NCBI GenBank assembly: GCA_016716225.1
Contig: JADJWT010000001.1
Span: 4,226,501 to 4,290,500, forward strand
Direction: 5' to 3'
DNA length: 64,000 nucleotides
DNA from: Ignavibacteriota bacterium
GTDB lineage: Bacteria; Bacteroidota; Ignavibacteria; Ignavibacteriales; Melioribacteraceae
A program made the position numbers and the translations under genes. Below are positions 8,761 to 17,401 of this stretch, one piece after another. Positions within the stretch are counted from its first letter, which is position 1. Each line of letters starts with the position of its first letter. The notes below the pieces were generated by a model. That model was not told the DNA's origin. It did no database searches and was given only the letters and a program-made list of their open reading frames with translations.

Positions 8761-9909
8761 TTATTTTTTTTGTAAAAGTTTTCTGAATTGTATTAAACTT
8801 AAACCGTTTTCTTTTCTAAAATACCTTGCAATATGTTCTATGCCGGTAAAATCAAACATTGATGTAATTTCAGAAATTGATAAATTTGTTTCAAGAAGCA
8901 TACGTTTCATCATTTCTGTTCTTACTCTTCTAATTTCTTGACTAATTGTTCTGTGTAATGTTTTCTTAAAGCGGTTTTCTAAACTTCTTCTGCCAAGACA
9001 TGTTTGATGCACTACATCTTTAATTTGAATTTTATTTTTTGCATTATTTCTAATAAAGCGAACAGCTTCAACAACATCTTTATCTTCAACGGCAAGCAAT
9101 TCCGTTGATTGCCTTTGCACAACATGAGTTCCCAGAACAATAATATCATCATAATTTTTTTGTTTCCCATTCATCATTTGATCTAATTGCTCAGCTGCAG
9201 CATAACCAGCTTGTTCAGTGTTTAAACATACACTTGACAATGGCGGATCTGACAAATCACAAATTAAAGCATCATTATCAACACCAACAACTGCTATATC
9301 TTCTGGTACTTTAATATTAAGTGATTTACAAATTTCTAAGACTTGCTGCCCCCTATCATCATTGCATGCCATTATCCCAATTGGTTTGGGAAGACTGAGA
9401 ATCCATTTTCTCATTTGACTTTGTTCGCTCTGCCAAGAACTTTGTTTAGTACTTATTGATTTGTTATATAAATAAATATTAAAACCTGATTCTTCAATAA
9501 TTTTCTTAAAGTAATTTTTTCTATCGTTTGACCATTCTATATCATCAAATCCGCAATAAGCAAAATTCTTCAATCCGGTATTCATTAAATGTTCTGCTGC
9601 TAAACTTGAAATAGACGCGGAATTTGTGCAAATAGCTGGCATATTAACCGGTCTTTTTGAATCATGCAAGGCAAGAATTGTAGGAAGATTCATATCCATT
9701 AATTCTTTTTTTATAAGTGAATTTCTCATTATTAAACCATCAGCTTTCCACTTTGATAAATGCGGTACGGATGATTTTAATCCTCGCGGTTCCCAATAAA
9801 ATGACCAAGGACCGTTTATTCTTGAATATCTTCCAATTCCAAAAAGTAAATCTCTACCAAATGCTCTTGATGATTCTAATAACAAAATAACTTTTTTAAG
9901 TTCTGGCAA
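8761..9909 (-). CDS. XylR-type transcriptional regulator (LacI-like sensor, AraC HTH)
   Basis: Cytoplasmic DNA-binding sugar sensor. The N-terminal about 270 residues are a periplasmic-binding-protein-like domain; VILLLESSRAFGRDLL and GIGRYSRINGPW match the XylR family opening. The C-terminal about 100 residues are an AraC double helix-turn-helix (CLGRRSLENRFKK, then LSISEITSMFDF and IARYFRKENG). Length 382 is close to E. coli XylR (392). A GAGGTAAA ribosome site precedes the ATG. It is the first gene of the minus-strand sugar cluster, so it most likely controls the aldolase, rhaM and hydrolase genes in response to a pentose or deoxyhexose. The effector is not known. Confidence 0.9.
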   Translation of the reverse strand: MPELKKVILLLESSRAFGRDLLFGIGRYSRINGPWSFYWEPRGLKSSVPHLSKWKADGLIMRNSLIKKELMDMNLPTILALHDSKRPVNMPAICTNSASISSLAAEHLMNTGLKNFAYCGFDDIEWSNDRKNYFKKIIEESGFNIYLYNKSISTKQSSWQSEQSQMRKWILSLPKPIGIMACNDDRGQQVLEICKSLNIKVPEDIAVVGVDNDALICDLSDPPLSSVCLNTEQAGYAAAEQLDQMMNGKQKNYDDIIVLGTHVVQRQSTELLAVEDKDVVEAVRFIRNNAKNKIQIKDVVHQTCLGRRSLENRFKKTLHRTISQEIRRVRTEMMKRMLLETNLSISEITSMFDFTGIEHIARYFRKENGLSLIQFRKLLQKK

Positions 9910-10239
9910 TTTTACCTCAATATGAAATTAAATTTAAAATACTAAATTTCTACTAACTTATTAATTTATTGAAATACAATAATCTTAATCAAATAATATT
10001 TTCACAACGATTTTTTATTAATAAGAATACTGAATAAAAAGTTATAATTTTTTTAAAAAATTAATAATCTTATAATAAAAAAATAATAACAATTCATGAC
10101 ACACTTTTTAATACATCTAATTTTATTTTTCCTACGAATAATTAATTTATCAATCTTGAATAAGAATTTATTGATTACATTATATTAGTTTTGTAAGAAT
10201 ATTGTGAGAGATTTCAATAACTCATTGATTTATATAGAA
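9910..10239. other. Intergenic region left of the integrative element
   Basis: No gene was recognised. The stretch is extremely AT-rich. It ends in the segment TTTTGTAAGAATATTGT (10189-10205), which recurs near the second integrase, and then in the putative attachment site. Confidence 0.6.
10189..10205. repeat. Repeat shared by both integrase regions, copy 1
   Basis: The 17-bp TTTTGTAAGAATATTGT is present exactly here and at 26774-26790. Both copies are followed by an RAGA-type extension. It lies 39 bp left of the tmRNA-like attachment core here, but about 150 bp right of it at the second integrase. It could be an integrase arm-binding site, or part of a promoter at the second locus. Confidence 0.45.
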
Positions 10240-10243
10240 TTTG

Positions 10244-10258
10244 GTGGAGGTGGCGGGA
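10244..10258 (-). repeat. Putative attachment site: tmRNA 3'-end-like core, copy 1
   Basis: GTGGAGGTGGCGGGA occurs here and again at 26612-26626 as a direct repeat 16.4 kb apart. Read on the minus strand, this copy with flanks is CCCGCCACCTCCACCA, the usual form of a tmRNA (ssrA) 3' end including CCA. ssrA 3' ends are well-known targets of tyrosine recombinases. A tyrosine recombinase gene starts 182 bp to the right, as expected for attL. No tmRNA body is seen here. Confidence 0.65.
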
Positions 10259-10366
10259 ACTGATCTGTTTATAAATTTTTCTATACATAAATAAAATATC
10301 TTCGTTTTTTAACTATTTTTCAGCTTTTTTAAAATTTCTTTCTATCAATTTCTATAATAATTTATA

Positions 10367-10374
10367 TATATTTG
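10367..10374 (+). promoter_or_regulatory. Bacteroidota-like -7 element before integrase 1
   Basis: TATATTTG matches the TAnnTTTG -7 consensus of Bacteroidota promoters and lies 66 bp before the integrase start. No clear TTG -33 element is seen, so the call is tentative. Confidence 0.35.
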
Positions 10375-10439
10375 TGCAGTATTTGTAATTATTAATTATC
10401 CAAATATTTTCATATTACTTAATCAAATAGGTAAATTTT

Positions 10440-11762
10440 ATGCAAATTAAATTTTATTTAGATACAAATAAGTCAAAAGTAAAGGAAAGAAATATTAGAT
10501 GTTTTATTCGTGACAAGGGTAAACCCTTACTTGATGAAACTGGAAAACATCAAACAAGTAAACTTGGAAATCGATTATACAAGGTTGAAGGAATTTATCT
10601 AAATACTGAAGAAAAATGTCTTCCGGAATATTGGGACAAAAAAAAACAAAGAGTAAATTTAAAAAAAATTAAAAATTTAGACTTGAAACGAGAGTTAGAG
10701 GATCTTAACGATTATTTAAATTCGTTCGAATCAAAAATTAAATTACTTGTAAGAGAAATTAAACGAGAAAATCCATTAGCAAGTTTTGATGTAATTATAA
10801 ATGAAATAAATAAACACTTTCATAAAGTAGATCAATCATTTTTCTCAGCATATAATGAATTCTTGAAATTGAAAAGTCAGAAAGTATCAAAAGATTCAAT
10901 TATTAAATTCAAACGTGTATCAACTTTACTTAGAGAATATGAGAAAATGTATAATGTAAATTTATCATTTGACAAAATCACACCTCTGTTTTTCGAAAAA
11001 TTTTTTGTTTTCCTAACTCAGGATAAAGAAGAACCAAAAATGCTAAATAATTCTGCTTATAAAATTATTCAATTTTTTAAAACCTTTATGATCTGGGCAA
11101 ATGAAAAAGCAAATATAATTGATAACAATTCGTACAAAACTTTCAAAAGTAAAAATGAAGAAAATGAAGTAGTCTATTTGACTTATGATGAATTGATGAG
11201 TTTGTATAATTTGAAAATTGATGATGAGAAATTAAGTCGCGTCCGGGATTTATTTTTATTTCAATGTTTTACCGGAGTGAGATATTCTGATATTGAGAAT
11301 CTTCAAAGAGTTGATATACAAGGTCCAACATGGAAATTGAGGACTCAAAAAACTAGAGATATAATTGAAATACCACTTAATAATTATGCACTTGGAATTT
11401 TGGCAAAATATAAAGAATGGGAAAAACCTCTACCAATAATTTCAAATCAGAAAGTTAACTTATATCTTAAAGAAGTTTGCGAACTTGCAAAGATCAATGC
11501 TCCGGTAAAAATAGTTAAATTCCGCGGTATTGAGAGGATAGAGGAAACTTTTCCAAAATTTGAAGTCATTAGTAGCCATACGGCCAGAAGAACGTTTATT
11601 AGCCTTTCTCTTGAACGTGGAATGAAACCGGATGTAATAATGAGTATTACCGGGCATAAAACTTATAGAATGATGCAGCGATATTTAAAAATTGCAGATA
11701 AGCACAAACGCGATGAAATGGAAAAAGCTTGGGGTTCTAGTTTAAGAATTATTCATCAGTAA
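10440..11762 (+). CDS. Tyrosine recombinase/integrase 1
   Basis: Site-specific recombinase expected to integrate and excise the element. Its 440 residues comprise an arm-type DNA-binding N-terminus, a SAM-like core-binding domain (about 130-230) and a catalytic domain. Catalytic residues are visible: R281 (FTGVRYSD), K304, H380 and R383 (SHTARRTF), H406 (TGHKTY) and Y415 (MMQRYLK). An AGG ribosome site lies 8 bases before the ATG. The putative tmRNA-like attachment site lies just upstream, the normal position for an integrase at attL. It is clearly homologous to the second integrase at 26853, including a shared WGSSLR C-terminus. It is not an integron IntI. Confidence 0.93.
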   Translation: MQIKFYLDTNKSKVKERNIRCFIRDKGKPLLDETGKHQTSKLGNRLYKVEGIYLNTEEKCLPEYWDKKKQRVNLKKIKNLDLKRELEDLNDYLNSFESKIKLLVREIKRENPLASFDVIINEINKHFHKVDQSFFSAYNEFLKLKSQKVSKDSIIKFKRVSTLLREYEKMYNVNLSFDKITPLFFEKFFVFLTQDKEEPKMLNNSAYKIIQFFKTFMIWANEKANIIDNNSYKTFKSKNEENEVVYLTYDELMSLYNLKIDDEKLSRVRDLFLFQCFTGVRYSDIENLQRVDIQGPTWKLRTQKTRDIIEIPLNNYALGILAKYKEWEKPLPIISNQKVNLYLKEVCELAKINAPVKIVKFRGIERIEETFPKFEVISSHTARRTFISLSLERGMKPDVIMSITGHKTYRMMQRYLKIADKHKRDEMEKAWGSSLRIIHQ

Positions 11763-11888
11763 TTATTTTTGAAACACTAAGTTACATTTAATTGTATAAT
11801 TTCTGCCTATAGAGAATTATAGAATTCTATTGATTAAGTAAAATAATTTTGTTTATTTACGATTAATAAAAATAAACTATTCTGGATT

Positions 11889-11936
11889 GGGGTGTCCCCG
11901 GTCGGTTTAAAGCCAAGATGTTGTTCTTGGCTTTTT
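11889..11936. terminator. Double hairpin between integrase 1 and the DUF3800 gene
   Basis: A small hairpin GGGG-TGT-CCCC (11889-11899) precedes a strong stem AAAGCCAAGA/TCTTGGCTTT (11909-11934) followed by a T-rich tail. It lies between convergent genes (integrase on plus, DUF3800 gene on minus) and can terminate both. Confidence 0.75.
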
Positions 11937-11940
11937 GCTT

Positions 11941-12678
11941 TTAAGGATAGATTTTAAGACCAAATCTTCTGGTTCCTTTTGAGTAAAACTTCGAATTAAT
12001 GACATCAAATGAAGGATTTGCTCTTGATTGATCTAATACATAACGGGCAATTGGATATGCAATTAAATCAGAAATTTGTAATCCAATTATATCATCTTTC
12101 TTACTATAAAATTTAATTTCATTACAATAGTTTTTTATACGACTTGGAGAAACAAATCCTGAGCCTCTATTTTTTAATTTTTGAAAATGTTCCTTTAATT
12201 GATTATCCTCTTTTTTTCCTCTCTTTTCAATGTAAATGGATAATGAATTTGAAGCAGCGAATTGAGAATCTAAATAAAATACTGCTCTCTCAATTATAAA
12301 TGAAAGCGAAATCTGATAAACATCATCATGCAGTTTACCATATAAATTGACATAATTTTTCTTCTTTATAGCAGATGAAATTATCTTATAATCAGATTGA
12401 CTAAGAATGGTGTTTAGTATTTCATAAAATTCTTTTTTAATATCTTGATCAAATAAAATCGAAAATTCGTTTTCATGTTTTCTTATATCAGATGAGTGAA
12501 GAATAACTTTTTTATCCCCCCAGAATTTTTTCTTCAATTCCTTAATTTGATTGCCAATGTTTAAATAACTATTTTCAGTTAAAATAATTCCGGTAAGAAC
12601 AAATACTGGGAAATTAGGATCGATTTTTATTAAACCATGATCACCACTTTCATCAAGAAATAAAAAATATTTTGACAA
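11941..12678 (-). CDS. DUF3800 family protein
   Basis: Predicted cytoplasmic protein of 245 residues in the DUF3800 family, which has an RNase H-like fold and is often found in mobile elements and defence islands (family knowledge). The N-terminal FLDESGDHG motif supplies the conserved acidic pair (D9, E10). A second acidic site lies in LQISDLIAYPIARY near residue 205. The protein ends in KFYSKGTRRFGLKIYP. The role is unknown; a nuclease activity is plausible. It is the most downstream gene of the minus-strand cargo block and is separated by 162 bp from the nuclease-like gene, so it may have its own promoter. Confidence 0.82.
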   Translation of the reverse strand: MSKYFLFLDESGDHGLIKIDPNFPVFVLTGIILTENSYLNIGNQIKELKKKFWGDKKVILHSSDIRKHENEFSILFDQDIKKEFYEILNTILSQSDYKIISSAIKKKNYVNLYGKLHDDVYQISLSFIIERAVFYLDSQFAASNSLSIYIEKRGKKEDNQLKEHFQKLKNRGSGFVSPSRIKNYCNEIKFYSKKDDIIGLQISDLIAYPIARYVLDQSRANPSFDVINSKFYSKGTRRFGLKIYP

Positions 12679-12840
12679 TTACAATCTGAATATTTGTTAT
12701 TGATTATTATTTTAAATTAAAACAAATTATTTATAAGATCAATCTTAAATTTGTGTTGTTCATATTTAGAACTGAAATGTAATTGTATAAAATAATCTTA
12801 TCAAAATATCTTACAAATATTGTACAAAAGAACATGTTAA

Positions 12841-14058
12841 TTAATTTCCTCTCCATTTCCATGCACGTCTAAAACCTAATTTTTCAGCTTCTAAAACTGT
12901 ATGAACGTAACATTCACCTCTATTTTTTTCAATTACTGTTTTATCATATTGTTGATCAAATGGAAGATGATAAATTTTAGATTCGTCCTTTCTTGAAATA
13001 TTACATTTTATCGATGGATATTCTTGATACATAAAATTTTCATAAAGTTTTATACCAAGTAAGTTCGCAAATTTTTTTGAAGTATCAGAAAATGAACAAG
13101 TTGCATAGAAACTTCCACTAATATTTTTACTTTTCATTAAGTCGGGAAATAAACCAATTTGAATATCCAAATTTCTATTTTCCGCAGATTTTATAAAATA
13201 TTCAACTGTTGTCCCAAAAAGTTGATTTATATGCTTTTCATGAATTACTCTTTCATTTCTCCAATATTTACATTGAACAACTTCAGTTTTCTCATCTCTT
13301 GTGCAAATTAAATCCCGTCCTAAATCTTCTACACCTTTTTCAATTCCTTGATAAATCACATTCCATCCTTCAGATTCGTATAAATATCCAATATATCTTT
13401 CATAATCACGCCCGATTTGCCAAGGATTTTTTTTCTTTTTCCAATATCTATCTAGTGCAAGTTGATTTCTTTCTGTTTCATTAAGTTTCTCATACTCACC
13501 TTTTGTGACAAAATATTTTACTGGATCCGCTTCATCATTAATGTCCTCAATTGTAAAAACATCAAGTAAAGAATCATCTATTTGTTGATCAACAAAATCA
13601 TTTAACCATGGAAATAAATTTTCATAATATTTTAATAAATTTCTTGTAACTAAAAAATTTTTCCTAATTTCACTTTTTTGTTTCGAAATTTGGCTAATTG
13701 CTTCAGAAGCTTTTTTTGCTGACCATTTTTTTTGTAAGTAAAAATTTGAAATTTCTAAATCTTGTAATTCAAAATATTGACTAATAGCATCAGAAAGCCA
13801 CGGAAAACCTTTTGTTTTTTCCAAAATAATTTTTTCAATTTCACTTAAAACTTCATTTTTAAAGTCCAAGATTTTTTTTTCTGTTTTTATTAATTCAAAC
13901 TTTTTTTCTTCAAAATCCTTCTCGAGTTTACTTTCAAATTTAACTAAGTTTTCAATTCTAATATTTACATTATGAAGTAGTGTTTCCAATTCTATTTTTA
14001 GATTATTGGACACTCTAAGTTTTTCTATTAACTCCTTATCATTTGAAGAGAACTTCAT
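12841..14058 (-). CDS. Coiled-coil protein with Mrr-like restriction endonuclease domain
   Basis: Predicted DNA endonuclease of 405 residues. The first about 80 residues are charged and coiled-coil-like. A PD-(D/E)XK nuclease core follows at about 213-290: NPWQIGRDYERYIGYLY (Glu220), DLGRDLIC (Asp249) and VVQCKYWRN (Gln262, Lys264). The last about 45 residues form a separate conserved-looking module (QYDKTVIEKNRGECY, then EAEKLGFRRAWKWRG) that I have seen at the C-terminus of other restriction-like proteins. No methyltransferase is adjacent, so it may be a type IV (modified-DNA) enzyme or part of another defence system. It overlaps the upstream membrane-protein gene by 20 bp, indicating coupled translation. 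Confidence 0.8.
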   Translation of the reverse strand: MKFSSNDKELIEKLRVSNNLKIELETLLHNVNIRIENLVKFESKLEKDFEEKKFELIKTEKKILDFKNEVLSEIEKIILEKTKGFPWLSDAISQYFELQDLEISNFYLQKKWSAKKASEAISQISKQKSEIRKNFLVTRNLLKYYENLFPWLNDFVDQQIDDSLLDVFTIEDINDEADPVKYFVTKGEYEKLNETERNQLALDRYWKKKKNPWQIGRDYERYIGYLYESEGWNVIYQGIEKGVEDLGRDLICTRDEKTEVVQCKYWRNERVIHEKHINQLFGTTVEYFIKSAENRNLDIQIGLFPDLMKSKNISGSFYATCSFSDTSKKFANLLGIKLYENFMYQEYPSIKCNISRKDESKIYHLPFDQQYDKTVIEKNRGECYVHTVLEAEKLGFRRAWKWRGN

Positions 14059-14365
14059 TTATTTTCTCTTTTTTGAATTTGAACTTATTATAAAGGGGCG
14101 AAAGAAAAATTGTTTTACTTATAGAAGAATTAAATTGTTGATTCGGAAGAGTCATTTTTTCAGAATTTATTTCTGATGTAATAGTATATTTATAAAATTG
14201 AATTTCTTTAATAATTTTATTCGTATTAATTTCATCAAGTTTTTTAGAATTTTTCCTAAGTATTCTACTATATTTATGATTTTCAATGAATTCTAACAAT
14301 ATTCCCAAAATTGTAATTAACAAATAAAAACTTGAAATAATTGATATAAAAACTATTACATTCAT
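14039..14365 (-). CDS. Small single-pass membrane protein, unknown function
   Basis: 108 residues. One N-terminal transmembrane helix (about 3-25, FISIISSFYLLITILGILL) is followed by a Lys-rich cytoplasmic tail. I do not recognise a family. Its 3' end overlaps the start of the Mrr-like nuclease gene by 20 bp, so the two are very likely made together. It could tether or regulate the nuclease at the membrane (inference). Confidence 0.6.
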   Translation of the reverse strand: MNVIVFISIISSFYLLITILGILLEFIENHKYSRILRKNSKKLDEINTNKIIKEIQFYKYTITSEINSEKMTLPNQQFNSSISKTIFLSPLYNKFKFKKEKINEVLFK

Positions 14366-14489
14366 TTTATTAAATCCAACAAAAAAATTATATTAATTTG
14401 AAAAGATCACATTTAAAAATTAATTGTAAATTATATTATTATTTATATCAAAAATAAGAATTCCAATTATCTTTATAGAATAGGATGCA

Positions 14490-14903
14490 TTAACAAGATG
14501 AATAAATAATTAATACTTTGTAAGTTGCTATTAAAAATAATATGATACTGATTAAATCAAACGCAATTTCTATAAAAAGTTGATCAGATAACCAATCTGA
14601 GAATTTATATCGTCTTTTATTCTTAAACTGAGGTTGTAAAGCCCCTTTCATTATATACCACATACTAATTTTATATAATAAGGTTGCAAATATTTGAACA
14701 GAAACACCAACTAAGTATAGAATTAGTATTGGATTAAAATCAGTTTTATTTAGTACCAAATTTGAAAACGCAGCTTGACTGCTAAATAGTACTGGGGCGC
14801 CAATACCAAAACCAATAAGCCAAGTTCTCAAAGAAGAAGAAAATTTTTGATATGATTCTTGGTAAACCTTTACATCATCTAAACCTGGATCATTTATAGA
14901 CAT
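14490..14903 (-). CDS. Multi-pass membrane protein, unknown function
   Basis: 137 residues with about three or four hydrophobic segments (WLIGFGIGAPVLFSS, ILYLVGVSVQIFATLLY, FDLISIILFLIATYKVLI). No family is recognised. It is upstream of the small membrane protein and the nuclease on the same strand, with a 124-bp gap. No clear ribosome site was seen before the ATG. Membrane proteins paired with nucleases are common in phage defence cargo, but nothing here proves that role. Confidence 0.55.
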   Translation of the reverse strand: MSINDPGLDDVKVYQESYQKFSSSLRTWLIGFGIGAPVLFSSQAAFSNLVLNKTDFNPILILYLVGVSVQIFATLLYKISMWYIMKGALQPQFKNKRRYKFSDWLSDQLFIEIAFDLISIILFLIATYKVLIIYSSC

Positions 14904-15227
14904 GTGTATTTATTAATTTCTGGAAATAAAATAATTAAATTATTTCAAACCTAATTAAAACTAATTTAAAACTCTAATTAATTTTATAATTCTAAGTATT
15001 CTTTATCTTATTATCAAACCATTTGACTGCCAGTCACATGCTATTAAAGGTTTTCAAGTCGCAACTACTCCAGAAAGTCACTTAATTTTCAATCAGTTAA
15101 ATTAACTCCGCACTAATGCTGCACAAAACGAAAAGATTTTATTATTTTTCAAAAAATAGTTTAGGTACTTTACTTTAAGTTAATATTATACTATTTTAAG
15201 TATTATGAAATATTAAGGGGGGCTATG
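14904..15227. other. Intergenic region with no recognised gene
   Basis: AT-rich spacer between two minus-strand genes. At its right end a strong AAGGGGGG ribosome-like sequence precedes an ATG at 15225, which would encode only 22 residues overlapping the following hairpin. Confidence 0.5.
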
Positions 15228-15258
15228 AACCGATCTTTGGGGGAAAGGTCGGTTTTTT
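15228..15258 (+). terminator. Rho-independent-type hairpin, plus direction
   Basis: The stem AACCGATCTTT (15228-15238) and AAAGGTCGGTT (15244-15254) has a GGGGG loop and one T-G pair, followed by a run of T. It points in the plus direction, although the flanking genes are on minus, so it implies either a short plus-strand transcript or a barrier against readthrough. Confidence 0.6.
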
Positions 15259-15286
15259 ATTGCCGGATAATATCTTTTTATTCAGT

Positions 15287-15679
15287 TCAATAAATGAAAT
15301 GTTGATGTGCTAAAGAAAGTAGTTTTGGATCTTCAATTTTATTTTTGTTCTTAAAAATTATTGCCCAAATAATGTAACACTCTTTTTCTGAAATCATAAA
15401 ATTTCCAGAATTGTATCTATGAATTAGCTTTTCAGTGACACTTTCCTGTAATTCAGTTAAATTCATTTTATTGTTTTTTATACACTCTATTGCTGTTTTA
15501 ACTATATCTTCCATTGGTTTAAGTTCATTCGACATTTTATCCATGTCAATTTCAAACGGAACAATTTTATAATTCTCATCGTTAGAATAAATATTTTCTA
15601 ATAATCTAACTGCACTTTCCATAGAAATCGGCGCGGTAACAAAATTGCCAGTTTTGATATTTTTCACCCTAAATTTCAT
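15287..15679 (-). CDS. Hypothetical protein
   Basis: 130 residues with no recognised domain, mostly helical, starting KFRVKNIKTGNFVTAPISME. A very strong AAAGGGGGGAACG ribosome site precedes the ATG, which supports a real gene. It is divergent from the phage-like operon beginning at 16097. A small gene at this place in a phage-like element is often a regulator, but there is no visible helix-turn-helix. Confidence 0.6.
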   Translation of the reverse strand: MKFRVKNIKTGNFVTAPISMESAVRLLENIYSNDENYKIVPFEIDMDKMSNELKPMEDIVKTAIECIKNNKMNLTELQESVTEKLIHRYNSGNFMISEKECYIIWAIIFKNKNKIEDPKLLSLAHQHFIY

Positions 15680-15987
15680 CGTTCCCCCCTTTGAAATGAT
15701 GATATTTTAAGAAATGGTCAAATGATATGTCTCAACAAAAAGCAATCCTTCTTTGCTTTTTGAATTCAGTTTTTCTATTCCTCAAATTAGCAATTTCAAA
15801 ATCCTTTTGTCAAGATAATCTGATGCAATTGAAATGTTTTTTCATCGTTCTGTATAAATCCCTATTATTTTCTTGATTTTAAATTGGCATATTTTTAATT
15901 TTAATTACCAAATCACCAAAGCGGTTTAGACTTTTTCCGATAAGAAAAGCATTTTTATTTTAAATGATTTGTTTTTCTAACAACAAA
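15680..15987. other. Divergent control region
   Basis: No gene was recognised. It contains a hairpin AAAAAGCAA/TTGCTTTTT (15737-15761) that could terminate or attenuate transcription in either direction, and the upstream part of the promoter for the plus-strand genes. Confidence 0.45.
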
Positions 15988-15995
15988 TATATTTG
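15988..15995 (+). promoter_or_regulatory. Bacteroidota-like -7 element for the rightward genes
   Basis: TATATTTG matches TAnnTTTG, with TTG at 15969-15971 about 16 bp upstream as a possible -33 element. Transcription would begin near 16000-16002, right at the structured leader. Confidence 0.45.
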
Positions 15996-16067
15996 CTCTG
16001 AGATTCCGGTATCCGTGAGGACCGGGGGTACACTTTGGTGTCCTGGTAAATCTCAGGGCTTTTTTTT
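15995..16067 (+). promoter_or_regulatory. Structured leader RNA with three-way junction and terminator
   Basis: Closing stem GCTCTGAGATT (15995-16005) pairs with AATCTCAGGGC (16049-16059) and is followed by eight T. Inside are two hairpins: CCGGTATCC-GTGA-GGACCGG with a GNRA-type tetraloop (16006-16025), and a smaller one at 16027-16043 with ACAC/GTGT pairing. It lies 30 bp before a gene with a good ribosome site. The shape is that of a transcription attenuator or a short stand-alone RNA. I do not recognise it as a known riboswitch class. Confidence 0.5.
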
Positions 16068-16096
16068 CAAATACCAAAAACCAAAGGAGCACTATC

Positions 16097-16348
16097 ATGA
16101 ACACACCAATTTGTTTGAGTCCATTACTCATTCTAAAACCTAACCTCACAAAAGAAGCAATAGACTACTTAAGAGCAAATAAGGAAAATGTAATTTGTGA
16201 AGCTTACAGCTTTCCGGAAAGAGGAAAAAGATCCGGCAATCCTGCAGTATTAAAACATTATTTTCTTTATAGCAAAAAAGAGTATGATGAATTTCATAGA
16301 AGATTGAAAATTAAATTTTTTGATAATAATAAAACTATTAAAATCTAA
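16097..16348 (+). CDS. Hypothetical protein
   Basis: 83 residues, not recognised. AAGGAG lies 8 bases before the ATG, which supports translation. It is basic and rich in Lys and Arg, with no signal peptide. It is the first gene after the structured leader in the phage-like region, so its expression may be controlled by that leader. Confidence 0.6.
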   Translation: MNTPICLSPLLILKPNLTKEAIDYLRANKENVICEAYSFPERGKRSGNPAVLKHYFLYSKKEYDEFHRRLKIKFFDNNKTIKI

Positions 16349-16450
16349 AAAGTTACAATTAATAGAAATTAGATAAGTGAATGAATTAATTGTAAATTAA
16401 TTATATGTACTAACGAAAAGTTAAATTTTTTAACAATTATTGGAAAAGAC

Positions 16451-17212
16451 ATGAATTTTAAATCACTTAATACATTGAAAACCAAGTCCCAAATTGGTAA
16501 TGAAATTCTTTTAAATATTATAAAAAATCAGCCATTGAAATTTGGTGCAAATATAGAAATTTATCTCAGAAGATTTGATAAATTAGAAAAGCCTATAGAT
16601 GATAGTGAAATAAATTTTCACAATTTTTGGAGTATGAATTCAGAAGTAAATCAAATACTGAATATTATTCAATTTGATGGATTTGAGAAATTTAGAAAAG
16701 TTTTACGAACGAGGTCAGATGAAGTTAATACAAGAATATTATCAGCTGAACTCGAATTGTGCCTTTGGGAAATTAAAAATGATCATCCTTTTTTTAATAA
16801 TGAAAATGAAATAATTAATAATTTGTGGACAAGAATAGGAGGAAACTTAGCTATTATTATGGAGTACACATACTACAGAATTGCAAAATTAAAGAAAATC
16901 AATTTTGTCTTAGATTCGGATCAGGTAAGTTTTCACTTAACTAGAATATTAGATTATTTTAAAACATTTGAATTATATTCGGAAATAAGACTTCAAACTC
17001 AAAAATCTGAAAAATATACTCTTGAAATGTTTGAAAAAACAGCTGAATTTATTCGCGAAGGTTTTAGCTATACAAAATCATACGAAAAGACTCTAAGATA
17101 TTTCAATTTACAAGATGAGAAATTTGATTCCTATAAAAAATCATTCCATAGAAGATATTGGAATAATAAAATTTTAGGAAGTATTCTTAATAAAAATTCT
17201 AAAAAACAATAA
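16451..17212 (+). CDS. Hypothetical protein
   Basis: 253 residues, predicted helical and cytoplasmic, with no recognised family. Landmarks are FHNFWSMNSEVNQIL, ELCLWEIKNDHPFF and FHRRYWNNKILGSIL near the C-terminus. A GGAAAAG sequence precedes the ATG. A perfect palindrome beginning 19 bp after the stop probably terminates it, so it may be transcribed on its own. Base composition is similar to its neighbours. Confidence 0.6.
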   Translation: MNFKSLNTLKTKSQIGNEILLNIIKNQPLKFGANIEIYLRRFDKLEKPIDDSEINFHNFWSMNSEVNQILNIIQFDGFEKFRKVLRTRSDEVNTRILSAELELCLWEIKNDHPFFNNENEIINNLWTRIGGNLAIIMEYTYYRIAKLKKINFVLDSDQVSFHLTRILDYFKTFELYSEIRLQTQKSEKYTLEMFEKTAEFIREGFSYTKSYEKTLRYFNLQDEKFDSYKKSFHRRYWNNKILGSILNKNSKKQ

Positions 17213-17230
17213 ATTTGTTTTATTATAACT

Positions 17231-17264
17231 ACAAAAAAGGGAAGTATATACTTCCCTTTTTTGT
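17231..17264. terminator. Perfect 34-bp palindrome (bidirectional terminator or operator)
   Basis: Arms ACAAAAAAGGGAAGTAT and their exact complement meet at 17247/17248. As RNA it gives a hairpin ending in TTTTTT on either strand. Its core GGAAGT-ATAT-ACTTCC recurs with a different spacer at 17287-17300, so a regulatory protein site is an alternative to termination. Confidence 0.6.
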
Positions 17265-17285
17265 GAATAGCAAATTCCCTTTTTC

Positions 17286-17300
17286 GGGAAGTACACTTCC
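17286..17300. promoter_or_regulatory. Second GGAAGT..ACTTCC half-palindrome
   Basis: GGGAAGTACACTTCC repeats the core of the palindrome at 17231-17264 with a two-base rather than four-base centre. Two copies 35 bp apart upstream of the replication operon could be repressor operators. Confidence 0.35.
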
Positions 17301-17401
17301 TTTAATATCCTCAACAAAAAAAATATTTTTCTCATGAAAATATGAATGTTATTGCACGGCTGCTTTAACAATCATTCAAATAAAATTTTAGAGCTCTCAT
17401 T

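Noticed and set aside
15995..16067. Purine-type riboswitch
   Set aside because: The three-way shape and size are similar, but the loop and junction residues do not match the conserved purine core.
15955..16149. A 64-residue minus-strand reading frame over the structured leader
   Set aside because: It overlaps the hairpin leader and the start of a gene with a strong ribosome site, and has no protein-like features.
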